Below, piece by piece: positions 1 to 12,438 of a stretch of 64,000 bases of DNA. Where the stretch lies: contig CM069432.1 of NCBI GenBank assembly GCA_035610365.1, forward strand, positions 281,054,709-281,118,708, read 5' to 3'. Position 1 is the first letter of the stretch. Every line of letters starts with the position of its first letter. Source of the stretch: Aquatica leii (taxonomy: Eukaryota; Arthropoda; Insecta; Coleoptera; Lampyridae). The notes below the pieces were generated by a model. That model worked only from the letters and a program-made list of their open reading frames with translations. It had not been told where the DNA came from and did not search any database. The translations under genes were made by a program, and so were the position numbers.

Positions 1-34
1 GAAAATCGGGCCCCTTAAGTTGGGCAGCCAAATT
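1..34 (-). other. Internal leader and primer-binding site next to an LTR (LTR-F family)
   Basis: Bases 13-30 end in CCA and sit four bases (aatt) from the LTR that starts at 35, exactly as bases 61965-61982 sit next to the LTR at 61987. Read on the minus strand this is a TGG-starting primer-binding site following a 5' LTR. The complementary tRNA end resembles that of tRNA-Lys with a small mismatch or indel, so the tRNA assignment is tentative. The rest of this retroelement lies to the left of the window. Confidence 0.6.
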
Positions 35-1321
35 TGTTACAAGCTTTTGGTGTTTTACGAACCTGCACGGCCAACTCACAATAGTCGGGGAGAGGGGGGG
101 GTTCACAGATAATACAGAAAATATGCTTAAGGGCGCCAGAGCTTATCCAAAGTCACTTCTGTCCCGCTCAAGACAGACGGTATAAACTTGTAACTCAATT
201 TAAGGTTCGTAAGGCTGAAAGAAACGAAAAAAAAAAACTAAGTCGTTAACAACAATTGCACTTTAATTACTCTATAAAGATAAATAGATTAGAATTTGAA
301 TAGCATGACAATGAATAATCTTAGTCCGAGTACAAATATAAGCAGGTACTAGAGAGAATATAGAAAATAGAATATCAGCAGGATCGGCAACTTACACTAC
401 ACGTAAAACAAAAGTGTAACCACCATAACATATATAAATCTTCATCAGTAAATAACATTAATAATGATAATTGATATAATCAGCAAGCGATAAGTCATTT
501 ACTTAGACTAATTGAGTAACAATAATAAGCAACAAATCAATTCGAACGTACGATTAGTAAATATAATAAGTCGTGAGTATCACCGTAGCGACAACGAATA
601 ATTAAGTAAAAATTGACTTACCAAATTCAGGGTTACCTTCAGAAAAACGTTTTCCCTATTGGCTTCCTGTAAGTAAACTTCCTGAAAATAATCGTGTCTA
701 CCTGGCGACTCACAAACTATAAGTAAAAGAAACATTTAAAGGAAAGTAATCGAACCGACACTTATCGTATACTGTTGTACTAAATTTTCGTCGACGGTGG
801 TATTATTTTTATTGCCTCCGAAGAGAATTCAATCGTATCCAGTACTTAGGATCTTCCGAACAAGGTGATATTCATTAAGGTATTAATTGCCTCCGAATCG
901 AAATTCTGCACTTGTATCGCAGTGTTCTTAGCTTTACAGCTTCCGATTATAATTTTCCCTTGAAGATTTAGATTCCGATAAGAATACCCATATTTAGGAG
1001 GTAGCACATGGCGCTAATGAAAAGACATAAAAATTACCTTTAATCAAAGAAAGAACAAAAGCCACTTACTCTGCGTGGATTAACTCAGTTAATTAAGGAA
1101 ACTTCTATTTTCCATCGTGTCCCAACACGATTTTTAATTCACGCAGACATAGGTTATAACATGGACGATGTTAAAGTCAAAATGCCGGTATCTCGCCGGA
1201 TATCGCCTACTCAATACGAAGAGACCAACGAACCCGATAGATGGCGTCGAGAAATATAAAAGTAATTTTTAATTAAACCAATATACAGGGTAACGCATTA
1301 TTTAAATTTATGCACGTAACA
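35..1321 (-). mobile_element. LTR of a gypsy-like retroelement (LTR-F family), 1,287 bp
   Basis: It begins TGTTACAAGC and ends CACGTAACA, so it has TG...CA ends with a TGTTAC/GTAACA inverted repeat. It is recognisably the same sequence as 57409-58649 and 61987-63300: shared blocks include the GGCGCCAG motif near the start, the TTGCCTCCGAA segment in the middle and the TATACAGGGTAA segment near the end. Because the primer site lies on its left, it is the 5' LTR of a minus-strand element running out of the window. It is more diverged than the two LTRs of element F. The right flank starts GCAT, but the matching target duplication would be outside the window. Confidence 0.85.
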
Positions 1322-1322
1322 G

Positions 1323-2003
1323 CATGCCGAACTGGAAAATAATGAAGGAAATTTAAAAAAACTTAAAAGAGAAAGGGAAATTCATCTTAGAAAAGCGGAT
1401 GTGTTCAAAACCAAATTATCCAAAGTTCAAAAATCAGAAGATTCTTGTGAAATGATAATATGTTTTGATTATGAAAAGAATCTACCTTTGCCTGTAACTA
1501 ACGCACAAGACGAGTATTATATTAGTCAGTTATGGCTGCATGTTTTTGGTATCCACAACTTAAAAAGTCATAAAACAACAATGTATACTTACACAAAGAA
1601 GTTTGCCCAAAAAGGGTCGAATGAAGTTATAACGTGTTTGTCTGATTATATTGAAAAACACAAGGATCTTCTGCAATCAAAGTTAAAAATTTTTTGTGAT
1701 AACGCATTTAGCCAAAACAAAAATCGAATTCTTTTTACTTACTTAGACCAGTTATGCAAAGGTAACGTCTTTAAGGTTATTAAATTATTGTATCCTATTC
1801 CAGGGCACTCTATGATGCCAGTCGATAGGAACTTTGGTGCCATCGAGAAGAAAAGACTGAAACTAGAAGTGGTCGACAATCCTGAGACTTACATTGAACT
1901 AATCAAAACATGCCGAAAAAAGAATCCCTTTAACGTTGTATTTGTTCAACACAGTCTTAGACACATGGTGATCATTAAAAATGTAGGTGTGGGAAACTTT
2001 TAA
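1323..2003 (+). pseudogene. DUF7869-like transposon-associated protein, 5'-truncated by the LTR
   Basis: An open frame runs from the LTR junction to a stop at 2001-2003. It has no ATG near its 5' end; the first residues read in frame straight out of the LTR, so the start was removed or displaced by the insertion. Visible motifs include REREIHLRKADVF (a typical N-flank), a YYISQLWLHVFGIH segment, an FCDNAFSQNKNR segment corresponding to the family's D-N-x-x-x-QN-x-N core, and GHSMMPVDRNFGAIEKKR, corresponding to GHS-x4-D-x-DFG-x-IE. These are the landmarks of the uncharacterised DUF7869 family, common in insect genomes and often repeated. The biochemical role is unknown; an RNase H-like nuclease fold is only my inference. 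About 225 residues are present. Confidence 0.6.
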
Positions 2004-5000
2004 AACTTTCAAACATCAATAACCCAAAAATGTGAATGAAAATGAACATAAATAAATAGAAAACTCGGCGAAAAAGAATTTAAAACTTACGGGTACAATT
2101 TAGTTACATATTTGCAGGTCTTATGAAGAATGGTTAGTAACCTCGTAATATCGCAGCAAATAATGTTTACAATGCCAAAGTTGTCAAATTTAACTGGCCG
2201 TTCTGTTATAACGCTTACCTTGCAGGTCGCGCTTAAAAGTGTCCAAAAACTTTTTTGAGGCAGTGTACCTTCATTCTTACATCGAGCGGAAACACTTTTT
2301 TTATTAATTAACATCCACATGTCAAGAAAAACAAATAAATGACAGTTAACACTCTGAATATAAAAAGGGGGCATTCCGGGACGAAATTCATACAGTACTC
2401 AACTTATATCAAAAGATTTTTAACATAACAAATTATATATGAAAAATTTATACCAGTTAGCCGGGGTCACTTTATAACTTAACTTATCGCGTTCACTCTC
2501 AGGCCACAACCTTGCTGTTCGATACTCAAACGATAATTGGTTTTTAGATCTTTGAATGCAAATAATCTTTTATATATCCTGTTTATTTTATTTTGCTAAA
2601 AGTAACCATTTTCTTTGCTGTTACCTAATCTGGTTTTGATGTTTGCTATGTACAAGTAAAAAATTGAACATTTTGCCTTATCTTCTATCTTTATAATCGT
2701 TTCAATGTCTCTTTCTGGCGTTTTCATTTTAGAATATTTTAATTATTTGTATTCGTAAATATAAAAAAAAATCGAGTGTACCAGAAAACTAAAACAGTAA
2801 TTAATAATAAGTACAAACAATGCACAATTTATATTTTTATTGTAGGCACTGACAGATACCAAATAAAGACAATTGTTTTACAGTGTAGGTTTTGTTTAGT
2901 TCTCAAACATACCCTATGTGGTATACGATTTGTTTATATGTTTTGTTGAATTCAAAGACATCCCACAGCTTTACTGTCTATATCAAAACGTTATCACGGT
3001 CTTGAATAAAAAACGAATTTGTTATACGTAGAGTTAAGCAACCGTTTTGTAACATACCAAACAGATAAACTGACGTATCGTAATATAATTTTATTAATGT
3101 ATCGAATAAATCAAAACAAACTAAGGAAGAGCCAAAATGTAAAACACTATTGGTACGGGATCGTGCTGCGCGCTACCAGTAAAATAAATATTATTTTGTT
3201 TGAAATCGAGAAAACCCAATGACTTAATATTAATCGCCTTTATAATTTAAGACCCCAACACCGTAAGGTATAATAGGATAAGAAGGAGTAAGTAAGTATA
3301 ATTTACAGGTGCAAATTATTCTCGATCCTTTACCACCTCGTGGCAAAGAAGATAGAAATTAGAAATTAATGTTCTTGTTTCGTCATCGATCATTATTAAA
3401 ATTTTTGCTATAAATCTCGCGCAAAACTGGTATCTAAAGAAGTTAACAACTTTGATGGAAATAAAACACTCTTTCTAAAGAATAAAACTGAGGATTAAAT
3501 ATATCTTTATTACGTTTAACTTATATACAAAATGTGTCAACATCTGCTTATTGACACGTGATTAATAATCAAAATACTTTTATAGCTAGAAATTGGTCTT
3601 CTAATTAAAATTATTAGCCGAATTAAAGTCTATATTATAAAATTTTTCTATATTAACTGTTAACTTTCTAAGAAAAAAAAACATCTGCTGTCAAGTTACT
3701 CTTTCGTTACTAGTATGCGTTTTATACTAAGTATGCTTTTATACACCTGGCATTAAATTTTATGAGTATCAAAAAAAAAAAGAAAAAAAGTATATATTAC
3801 AAATTGCTACTCATTCAATTTATTTTGTTAAGTTTCAGCTGCCGGTAAGTAAGAGCCACAACGGCAACTGTTGCTTTGGCACATACTGAAACTTTCACTG
3901 TGTTTTCTATAAAGTAGACGTATCTTTAAGTACGGATTAATAGGAGTTATCCTTACCTACAAAATCTATTGTATTTCAAAAAAAGGTCTAGAGCTTGATA
4001 AGTTATTTCAATTTCTCTTTAGTATTGAGAAAAACCTGTAATTAATTTAGTTAATTTATGTTTAGTAATTAAAAAATGTCAATGCGAAATATTTGGTTTT
4101 TAAATTCCTAAAACGTTTAAAAAAAAATCTGACTATAAACGTTAGCAAATGTTCGAACTAAAAAAAATATTTAAAATATTTTTTTTTGTTTTAAAATATT
4201 AGATTATAAAACTTTTAGCACAATAATTAAATTAATTTAAATTAACGGTAGCCATTTCAAACTATCAATTTTTATGTAGAAATAAAAATAAACTGCCGTT
4301 GGAACTGCTTTTATGTCATTGATATTAATAATATTTTTGTGCTTAATACAGTAATTCACTAACGAGTTATAAATCGAAGTAAAACGTCTTGACCCTTCAC
4401 TTTATTTACTCTCGTAAACTAATAATTCAAATTTTTTAAAAATCGGCTTATTCAACAATTATTAATATTTACTATATGTTGTTTTTAATTGTTTTGAGAT
4501 TTAGAAAAAACTTTAACATTTTCATTACAACTTACATTAACGGTCACTTATTTCTTAAAAATAAACTTACATACAATAAAAACAATTTCCGGCAAACTGT
4601 CCTGTTTAAAATCTTAAAGACAAATGAGATGTCACTGATCTGTCACTTAGTTTAGAAACTTTAAAGTATTGTTCTGTGTAATTTTTAAGAATGGAAAACA
4701 GTATATGTGATTATTTGTTGGCGCCGAATACGAATGCCCTAAAATTAGCGACGACAAACAATATTTAGATAAGTATAAAGAAAATAAAAAATTGATTAGA
4801 AATTAAATTACTTATGTTACTTTTTTTACAAAAATTGGTTAATTAAATTTTGTTGCCATGTCAACGATCATATCACCTACTAAGAGGCATATTTTTAACA
4901 TAAAACTAACTCGCAAGCCGCTCCAAACTCCCTCCCTTTTCCCCACTGACCGAGTCACCTTGGAGAAGCCATTACTAAGAATCAGATGTTGAACAGTTTA

Positions 5001-5150
5001 GCAACAGACATAAATTTCTGAAGGTTCAAACTACGGTGGTCGATTGTCTTCTTTTATTAGAACAACTTGCCCATCTTGAGCAGACATCACTTCTTCTTTG
5101 AACCATTTTGATTGCTTTCGCAGTTCGTTCAAATATTCGGTCGGCCATCT
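2004..5150. other. AT-rich DNA with no recognisable gene
   Basis: Short open frames here (for example 2087-2374 minus and 3019-3222 plus) are AT-driven, have no family resemblance that I can see and lack a common pattern. Poly(A) and poly(T) runs are frequent. I see no terminal repeats. Confidence 0.6.
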
Positions 5151-5194
5151 ACTCCAGAATTGTTGATAAGCAAATTCAATGAATAGTGATGGCT

Positions 5195-5365
5195 AAAATC
5201 GATCTTGGTCTTGCACTCTTGTCGTGATCTTGCAAGATTTGCAAGATAACAACGCCATTAGCAAGATCAAGACTCAAAGTTGCAAGACCAAGACTAATTG
5301 CAAGACTAGCTCTGCAAGGTGTCGGCAAAAACAAGACTATCTTGCAAGACTCTTGCAGTTTTTTT
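5195..5365. repeat. Degenerate tandem repeat of CTTGCAAGAC-like words
   Basis: The words CTTGCAAGA, TTGCAAGAC, GCAAGACCAAGAC and AGACTCTTGCAG recur about every 10-20 bases over roughly 170 bases. The core TCTTGCAAGA is self-complementary, so both strands look alike. It gives rise to a meaningless open frame rich in K, C and T. Its irregular spacing suggests an old simple-sequence expansion. Confidence 0.65.
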
Positions 5366-5490
5366 CTTATTACGAACGATTATTTATCTTTTTTTATTTA
5401 TCCCACATACAAAAAAACATTAAAAAAAAATTAACTGTATGTATACGTAAAAGTAAAAATTTTTTTGATAAAGGGTTGTTTCGACTTTAG

Positions 5491-8090
5491 TAAAATGATG
5501 TGTGTTTGCAAAAAAATCATAACAAATAAGTAACCACTATAATCATCTTAAATAAAATATTTACTTAAACCAAATTAATAAAGCTATTTGAAATTTGGCT
5601 GAAATATAATTTAATTGAAATAAATTATGTCAAGAAGCTGTTACGTTTTCTTTTATTTAGTAACGTTCTCAAATGAACGCACCAGTTAAGAATTTATTCA
5701 GTAACGTTTTGCAACGTCAATATAAAATGTGCCTCTACAAGGAGATGCGGGTTTGAACTAAGTCCAAAGTTTGACACGCGCGTTACTTGCATTTGGCGCC
5801 TTCTTGTCAGCTTGTCGCTTTATTACTACGCACACGTAGTTTACGTTTGCTATAAAATTTAGTTTTAAGTGGTCAACTCTTAGCTTGAGGGTTTTATCTT
5901 TCCGATTTTCTTTATTTCCCTTGGCTGCTTGCTTTCTAAATGTAACCGTTTCCAAAGAATAAAAGGGTACAAGATGGCGGGTGAAAGTCAACCTTGCACA
6001 TCTCTCTTGCGTCGATGCTAAAGGGCCGACGAGTGCCGTTATGTGTTATAATTACGATATCTGATTGAGACAATTTATTTAATCCTTACTGTTCGATTTG
6101 GAATAATTACGGCGAATGATCGTTTCTACCGGATTTTATTGGATGCAGCCTCTGGAAATTTACAATGCTAATTTTCTTTTCTTAAGTTAAGTAAACGTAA
6201 CGTCAATTATCAGCTTCTAGAAGTAAACTAATCTATTGTTGTAATTTTGCTTATGTGCTAACCTACATTAAATGTGAAGTGTGGTAGGTACTGTCTTACT
6301 TTTGTGTGTTAGCTAATTTCTTTTTCGACCACTAAGGACGAACACTTGGGCAGAGCTCTGGACAAGTCAGTCGATCGATCGGTGTATGTAAAACATTGTT
6401 GCCTGTGACAGTAAGGTAGTATCCTATATTTTTACATTTTATGTAGTGTTATTTGCTTTAACGATTCATAATTGGTCGTGTGATTGTGACTAGACCAAGT
6501 TTGCTTAAGCCTTTTGATTGAGTACACGTTTACTTCAATATTACTTAAATTTTACTAAATATGATTTAATTGTATCTAATCGTACTTAATTTTACTTAAT
6601 TTGTTTGGATTACTCTACGAGTAAGTAATGAAAATTTGTTTCGACGATGATTGCACCGAGGGAAATTACTCCCTAACGGTAGAAATTACAAAAATTCTTT
6701 AATTTGTGTTCTCGACTCGTATGTATTTAGAGTCCATATTAACTTAGGTCTAATTTGCTTACTATATGTATATATTATTCTTATATCTATTGTATCCTTA
6801 AGTAGTTAAGTATATTTACTGTATATGTACTTCTTTGATTGGTTTTGGTAATTTAGCTAGAATTACAAGTTTAATTCAAAATAAACTACCTGGCGCCTGT
6901 ATCTCTGGGTATTTTCTAAATCTCTTAAGTATCAAAGTGGATATTAATTTTATTATTATATAAGCTATCTCCAAATTCGGCTGCATTATTATTTCTAACC
7001 TACTTCCCCTCTCCTGAGCTAGGGCAATATTCTTTTGACTATTAATTCCAATTGGAATTCTTCGGCATCAATTATTACTACCCCACTGCAGCTGGTAGGG
7101 GTTGGTAAAAAAGCATTTTATAATTAGGGACTACAATACAACAAATTTAGTTTTCCAGGAAAAGAAAAAGTTTACAGAAAATTTGTATTTAAACAAATCG
7201 ATACTCTAAATTTTAAATAAAATATATTTTTCTGTCACATATGAATAGAAACCATATAGGTAGATAGGTACCAATAAAATATTAATTCTCATCGATTCCT
7301 AAAGTGTTGAAAGAGGCTGGTACGAATTTTAGCAACATTAGCTTATTCGCATTAATTTAATATTTTTTTGAGTGCATCGAATATTAACTCTTCGCATTTC
7401 TATGATCTAATAAAAGTATATACAAGTAATAAAATAACTCGTAAAATAACAACTTGTGGGAATGTCTCAAATTCTTAATTCTAAATTTGTACCAAAAATC
7501 ACGTTTTACTTAGTTTACAATAAAGGTACCTACAAAGTATTTTAATTAATTTTTACTCATGCAAATCCCTCAAACATGCCAAGGCGTTGTTCCTTTTTCA
7601 AAACAACTGAATTCTCAAAACTTAAAAGTACATCTATTATATAATACAACGGACGCATTGCAAATGCAATAGTGCTTATTATTTAATATTTGTGGGAAAA
7701 ATTGTTGATCCTTTAGCACATTTCAACAAGTTTGTACTTTCACAAATATTTTTACTTGTCTGTAATTTAAATTTAGCATATTGTGTGGGTTTTCTTTGCA
7801 TGAACGTCGTCGTAACCAGAGCGTAAAAACATCCCCGTATCAAGAAAACCCCAGTACTTGAAATAAGTCAATTAAGCCCTTGACAACATAATCGATATAG
7901 TACTCGACTTCAAAGACAGAGTAAACTAAAGGTGTCAATCACCTCCCTGTATTTCTCTTAATCACCTGCAAGTTCACTATTTATTGCTAAAATCCGTCGT
8001 TACTATTATAATTACGTGTTGTCAATCGACGTGCCCGTAATTTCAATAAACTTCCAGCGAAGCCCTGAGTTAACCTATATTTTTAATTAT
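5491..8090. other. AT-rich DNA with no recognisable gene
   Basis: No coding family is visible. Bases 6530-6605 hold a loose repeat of ACTTAATTTT-like words. The left end of the G1 5' LTR must lie somewhere in the distal part of this stretch, but I could not place it because no second LTR copy is present for comparison. Confidence 0.5.
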
Positions 8091-8444
8091 CGCCGTTAAG
8101 AATTTGTATTTAAACCTTTCCTATAAGTTACCTGAAATCCATAGTTTATTCACACAATTCCATTCCTATCAATCCTGAATAATACCCGGTTCACTTCATT
8201 AATAATCACTAAAACGAGTATCACCGCCATTTTCGTTTCGTATTATTTAATTCTAAATTTACAGCTACAACAAGATACGCCATCTAGGGGACCTTCCCGA
8301 AACCCAGAAAAAAAAACAATCGAATAATTACGTTTATTGTACATAGCATTATAATTATTTTAATAAATTTATATTCAAATAATTTTCGTTAATTACAAAT
8401 TGATAGCAACACTACAGTAAACTGAGCTACACCGGAGCATTACA
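8091..8444 (+). mobile_element. 3' portion of the 5' LTR of gypsy element G1
   Basis: The LTR end is inferred at ATTACA (8439-8444), three bases before a clear primer-binding site. A TATTTAAA box near 8107 and AATAAATTTA near 8364 fit promoter and polyadenylation signals inside an LTR. The left boundary given here is arbitrary. Confidence 0.4.
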
Positions 8445-8447
8445 AAG

Positions 8448-8465
8448 TGGCGCCCGAGCAGGGAC
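8448..8465 (+). other. tRNA-Lys-type primer-binding site of element G1
   Basis: TGGCGCCCGAGCAGGGAC differs by one base from the classic primer-binding site complementary to the 3' end of tRNA-Lys3 (A to G at position 11). It lies three bases after the LTR end and about 100 bases before the first gag ATG, which is the expected place for minus-strand priming of reverse transcription. Confidence 0.85.
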
Positions 8466-8561
8466 TTTTGAAACTGTGACCTAAAAGTGAGTATTAATTA
8501 ATAATTAACGGTTTTAGATATTTTGGTTGGCGCTCGAGAATCCCAGACCGAAAAATCCAAG

Positions 8562-9552
8562 ATGTCAGAACCTGTTGAATTACCAGAAGATATCCTAGAA
8601 ACCGATGCGCAAGTAAATTGGATTTGCAACTTGCGAAAAGAAGAATCCTGAAAGTACATCAATTAAAAACAACAGGCAACGTTAACAAACTAAAAGCACT
8701 TTATACAAACCGGAGAACGCCCAGCAAGTACGCTCACGTGTCCCAGAAGCCAAAGTACTCCAAACCCCGTTACCAGCCGCACCAACTGTAACATTCACTT
8801 TTTCAGCTATCGCACAAGTTTGCGAATGTGTGCGTAAATGGTTAATAAAGATTGATAGCAAAGTGAACCCCATCTCATTCCTCGCCCGTATCGAATACCA
8901 GAAAACTAATTATGGTATTCTAGGTACGATGTTATTACAGGCACTTCCAGAAGTTTTGAAAGATAACGCTTTCTTGTGGTATCGAAATAACAGAGATCAA
9001 TGGACGCGTTGGGAAGATTTCACCATCCCATTTAAGCAACGATATTTAGGTCCCAGATATCAATTTTGTCTAGAAGAAAATATTCGAAGTCGACTTCAAA
9101 AAGAAGGAAAAAATGCCGGCGACTACATCGATGCACTCCAGACGTTAATGACACGACATGGCCAGATTTCTCCCGAAGCGCAACTAGAAAAGGTATATGT
9201 CATAAATTCATGCAAACTCTATATTAAAAGAAGTGATTATACAAACTTGGCCAAGTTATTGCAACTAACCCACGACTTCGAGGAGATAACCAGGCCGAAA
9301 CTCAAGCGCCAGGCCGCCAGTGCAGAACAAAACACGCCGCCAGTCCACGTCGTCCAAAGCTCACAGTCATCTGATCCTCCTAGGGTATATAATCGCACCG
9401 AAATATGCTGGCGATGCAGACAACGAGGCCATTTCAAGACGCAATGCAGAGGACACTTCAAACTGTTTTGTTCCAGGTGTGGGAAAGAAGGCGTTTACTC
9501 CCGCGATTGTCCATGTCCACGGCCGGAAAACGGACAAGACCGACTAGGATAA
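8562..9552 (+). pseudogene. gag: Gag of gypsy element G1, frameshifted
   Basis: The likely start ATG at 8562 gives 29 codons and then a stop at 8649-8651; the next coding segment continues in another frame and the main open part is 8830-9552. The central part (WEDFTIPFKQRYLG, then an LQ-x-E-KNAGDYIDALQTLM segment) fits a retrotransposon Gag capsid domain. The C-terminus has two zinc knuckles. The first, CWRCRQRGHFKTQC, is a proper CX2CX4HX4C. The second, CSRCGKEGVYSRDC, has lost its histidine (H to V). Gag packages the element RNA into virus-like particles. The downstream pol frame overlaps it by about 150 bases in the -1 frame, consistent with ribosomal frameshifting. The frameshift at about 8650 and the damaged knuckle make this copy defective. 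Confidence 0.8.
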
Positions 9553-9995
9553 AGGAGCTCCAGCTAGTCGCCCCGGCCAACCCAGGCTCTACTAACTACG
9601 CCGAATGGATCTCCTGGTTAAACACTATTCACAGAGTTTGTGCCCAAGATAATCATACTTTACCTGTCAGAACCAGAGGCGACACACGGTTGTTCCTTTC
9701 AGTAAGTGTTTATGGCTACCAGTTTCAAGCCCTTATTGATACCGGCGCCGTACGCAGTTACATAAACCTTACGACCGCCAAAAGATCAAGCAAACCAGGT
9801 GAAATTGGCTAACGGGAAAATCATAGGTACTAGCGGAAATTATTAGTTTCCCATCCAGATAGGCTCCCAAACCATTTCACTCGATTGCCAGTGCCTGAAC
9901 GACCTTACTACCGATATCCTCGTGGGTATGGATTTCCTAATGCGGCACGACGCCATTGTTAAGGTAAGGGAAAACGTTTTGAGCCTAAACAACGA
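9553..9995 (+). pseudogene. pro: Retropepsin-like protease domain of G1 pol, frameshifted
   Basis: The aspartic protease active site ALIDTGAVRSYI is read at about 9730-9765, in the frame that overlaps gag. The C-terminal landmark DILVGMDFLMRHDAIV follows near 9915-9960 but in a different frame, so at least one indel lies between 9812 and 9922. An in-frame stop (TAG) is also met near 9845. The domain would process the Gag-Pol polyprotein. It is recognised by motif order between Gag and RT. Confidence 0.8.
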
Positions 9996-11030
9996 GCCCA
10001 TATCATGTATTAATTACATCCAACCCGAGCTTGCAGGTATCCAGAGCCTTTCAGAATCCGAACTTTCCGCATTCAACCGGTTTCTAGAAAAGGAATTAAG
10101 AAAATTTAAATCTTTAATAGCACCTGCATTGCGGTTGACCGAATGCTACAAGATGACATTATCGAACCATCTCAAAGCCCGTGGAGTTCGCCAGTGGTAC
10201 TAGTCCGAAAGCCTACTGGCAAATACCGATTCTGCATAGACTTTCGACAAGTGAACGGGCTCACAGTTAAAGATCCCTATCCAATACCCTTTATCCAAGA
10301 CATTTTGGACAAACTCCGGGTAGCCCGATACATAAGTACAATCGACCTAAAAGATGGGTATTGGCAAATTTCATTGGATCTAGACAGTAAAGCGATCACC
10401 GCATTCACCGCCCCTGGTCGTGGTCTCTTTCAGTTTAAGGTCATGCCCTTTGGGTTACACTCAGCACCCGCTACGTTATAGCGTCTCCTTGACGAAGTAA
10501 TGGGCCCGGAGACAGACGCAAAAGCCTTTGCCTATTTAGACGATATTATCGTTTTAGGTTCCTCTTTCGAAGAACATCTAGGGAACTTACAAAAGGTATT
10601 CCAGCGTTTACGAGCTCGAGGACTTCGGCTCCAAGAAGACAAATGTTCCTTTTGCCAATCCAAATTGAAATACCTAGGCCACATCGTTAATCGACAAACA
10701 CTACAAAGAAAAATTGGATGCTATTTCCGAACTCCCGGCCCCCACAACCACGACATAGTTACGAAGGTTTCTCGGAATGGCCTCGTGGTATAGAAAATTT
10801 GTACCAGGATTTGCTCAAATAACCGCACCCCTTACGGAACTGCTAAAAAAATCCACTCGTTATAAGTGGACTACGTCTCAAGAGACCGCATTCACAATTT
10901 TAAATAAAGCACTTACCGCCACTCCTATTTAAGCGTGTCTCGACTTCCAGGTGCCGTTTAGGTTACATACTGATGCGAGTACGAGCGGATTAGGAGCCGT
11001 CCTGACCCAGGCTCGTGAGGAGGAGGATGT
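9996..11030 (+). pseudogene. pol: Reverse transcriptase and N-terminal RNase H of G1 pol, with stops
   Basis: RT fingers and palm are clear: PWSSPVVLVRKPTGKYRFCIDFRQVN, the STIDLKDGYWQI motif, FKVMPFGLHSAPATL and the catalytic box AYLDDIIVL (YLDD at 10533-10544). A TAG at 10479-10481 interrupts between the FGL motif and YLDD, and a frameshift occurs near 10790. The connection region then reads WYRKFVPGFAQITAPLTELL. RNase H starts with LHTDASTSGLGAVLTQ (catalytic D in TDAS), preceded by a stop near 10929. The RNase H domain is cut by the nested LINE and resumes at about 12435. The palm is otherwise complete, unlike the other gypsy copies in the window. Confidence 0.85.
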
Positions 11031-12438
11031 GGACCCACCAAACCACCCGAACTTGCTTGGTACAAGTTCGCCACAAGTAGGATAGGTAAGAAAGAAGATG
11101 TTTCATTTGAAAGGACAAGTCTCGTTAAGACAGTTGGATGGGATAAGGTAACGGTACGTGCTTTGAGAGCACGCGGTTTCGCGAGGCACCTGCCTTTCGG
11201 CTTATCCTCGCTTCTAGTGCATAAACCAAGTAGGTTGGAAAAGGACTTAGAAATTGTGAAGGAAATAAGAGAGGCAGATTAGTTAAGTAGCTACGGCGAA
11301 AATAAACTAAAAGTGTTATTCAAAATAAAAATACTGAAAATAAATGACTCTAAATTAAATCCGTGCTGTTAATGTTAATAAAAACTAAATTCCTACTTTG
11401 CCATAGCGTACTTAGAAAAATAAACAAAACCATGCAAAATTTGTTAGCAAATAAAACTTATTCTTATTGTAAACTCTGATCTCTCTTAGCCAATGGTCTA
11501 TACATGTTGACATCAGGCACCAGTGCTAGGATGGCCTGAGGGGAATCGGGAAATGGGTTAAGAATGGTTAGTAGGGCACTCCGTTCTTCATCGAATTCGC
11601 GACAAGCGAGAATCCGATGCGCCGGAGTGTCAGGAACGCCACACGACGGACACTTGTCATCATCTAAAACGCTAATGCGTTTGAGATGGCAACGAAATCC
11701 GCCGTGTGAAGACAAGATTTGGACGGCCTCTCGTCCAGGGACGTGGGGCATTCTGACCCAGGTAAGGATATCCGGGATAAGAGAATAGGCATTACGCCCT
11801 TTATAGGAAGTGTCCCACAGCCGCTGCCATTCACCCAAGATCAAGACCTTTAGGTGACGCTTGGCCGCTGAAAAGGACGGAAAATTTTCGTTTGAAACGT
11901 GCTGGTCAAGGAAATTGCACGAGCCAGCCTTGCGAAGAACTTTGGTGCAGTAAATTTCCTGCAAAAGGAGATGTAGAGGAGGATGTTTGGAAATAACACA
12001 GAGGGTATCTACGGGAACGGTGCGATACGCCCCTAGGATAGTTCTTAGGAACAAGGATTGTAATGAGGCCAGTTTCCTGACCACGTGAGTGTGTCGAAGT
12101 CTGTGGTACCAGATGTCTAAGCCATAGGTGAGCATGGGAATGACTGCATTGTCGAAGATATTCTCAAGATGTTTTTTGTGGAGGTTCCATTTCAGCCGTG
12201 AGTATTTGTAGAACAAGTGCAAGACGCTCTTACACTTGTCAACCACGAAAGCGCAATGTCTAACAAAACTCAGCTTGTCGTCGAGCAATAGTCCGAGGTA
12301 CTTGAATTCGAAAACCCTACGGACAGGAGTATCGTGAAGGCGCAGTGAAGGATCTCGTCTTAGTGTAGAGCCAAAAACCATGTACTTAGTCTTGTCTGCA
12401 GAGATACTTAGTTTGTTGCTGCCAGCCCAGCCAGTCAC
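11031..12438 (-). mobile_element. 5'-truncated Jockey/R1-like LINE nested in G1 RNase H
   Basis: On the minus strand an open frame of 324 codons (12438 to 11464) begins abruptly in the RT thumb, with the LINE landmark WAGSNKLSISADKTKYMVFGS followed by FKYLGLLLDD and ends with a CX2CX7HX4C finger, CPSCGVPDTPAHRILAC, typical of the C-terminus of R1/Jockey-superfamily ORF2 proteins. About 430 bases of 3' UTR follow down to roughly 11031. The host RNase H reads on both sides (LGAVLTQ before, IAYISRTLTNTEKNYS after), so this is a real insertion. Truncation at the 5' end is usual for target-primed reverse transcription. I found no clear poly(A) tail or target duplication at the left junction. Confidence 0.8.

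Noticed and set aside
12380-12434. Apparent N-terminus of the long integrase-containing frame
   Set aside because: These bases belong to the antisense of the nested LINE; the RNase H coding begins at about 12435.
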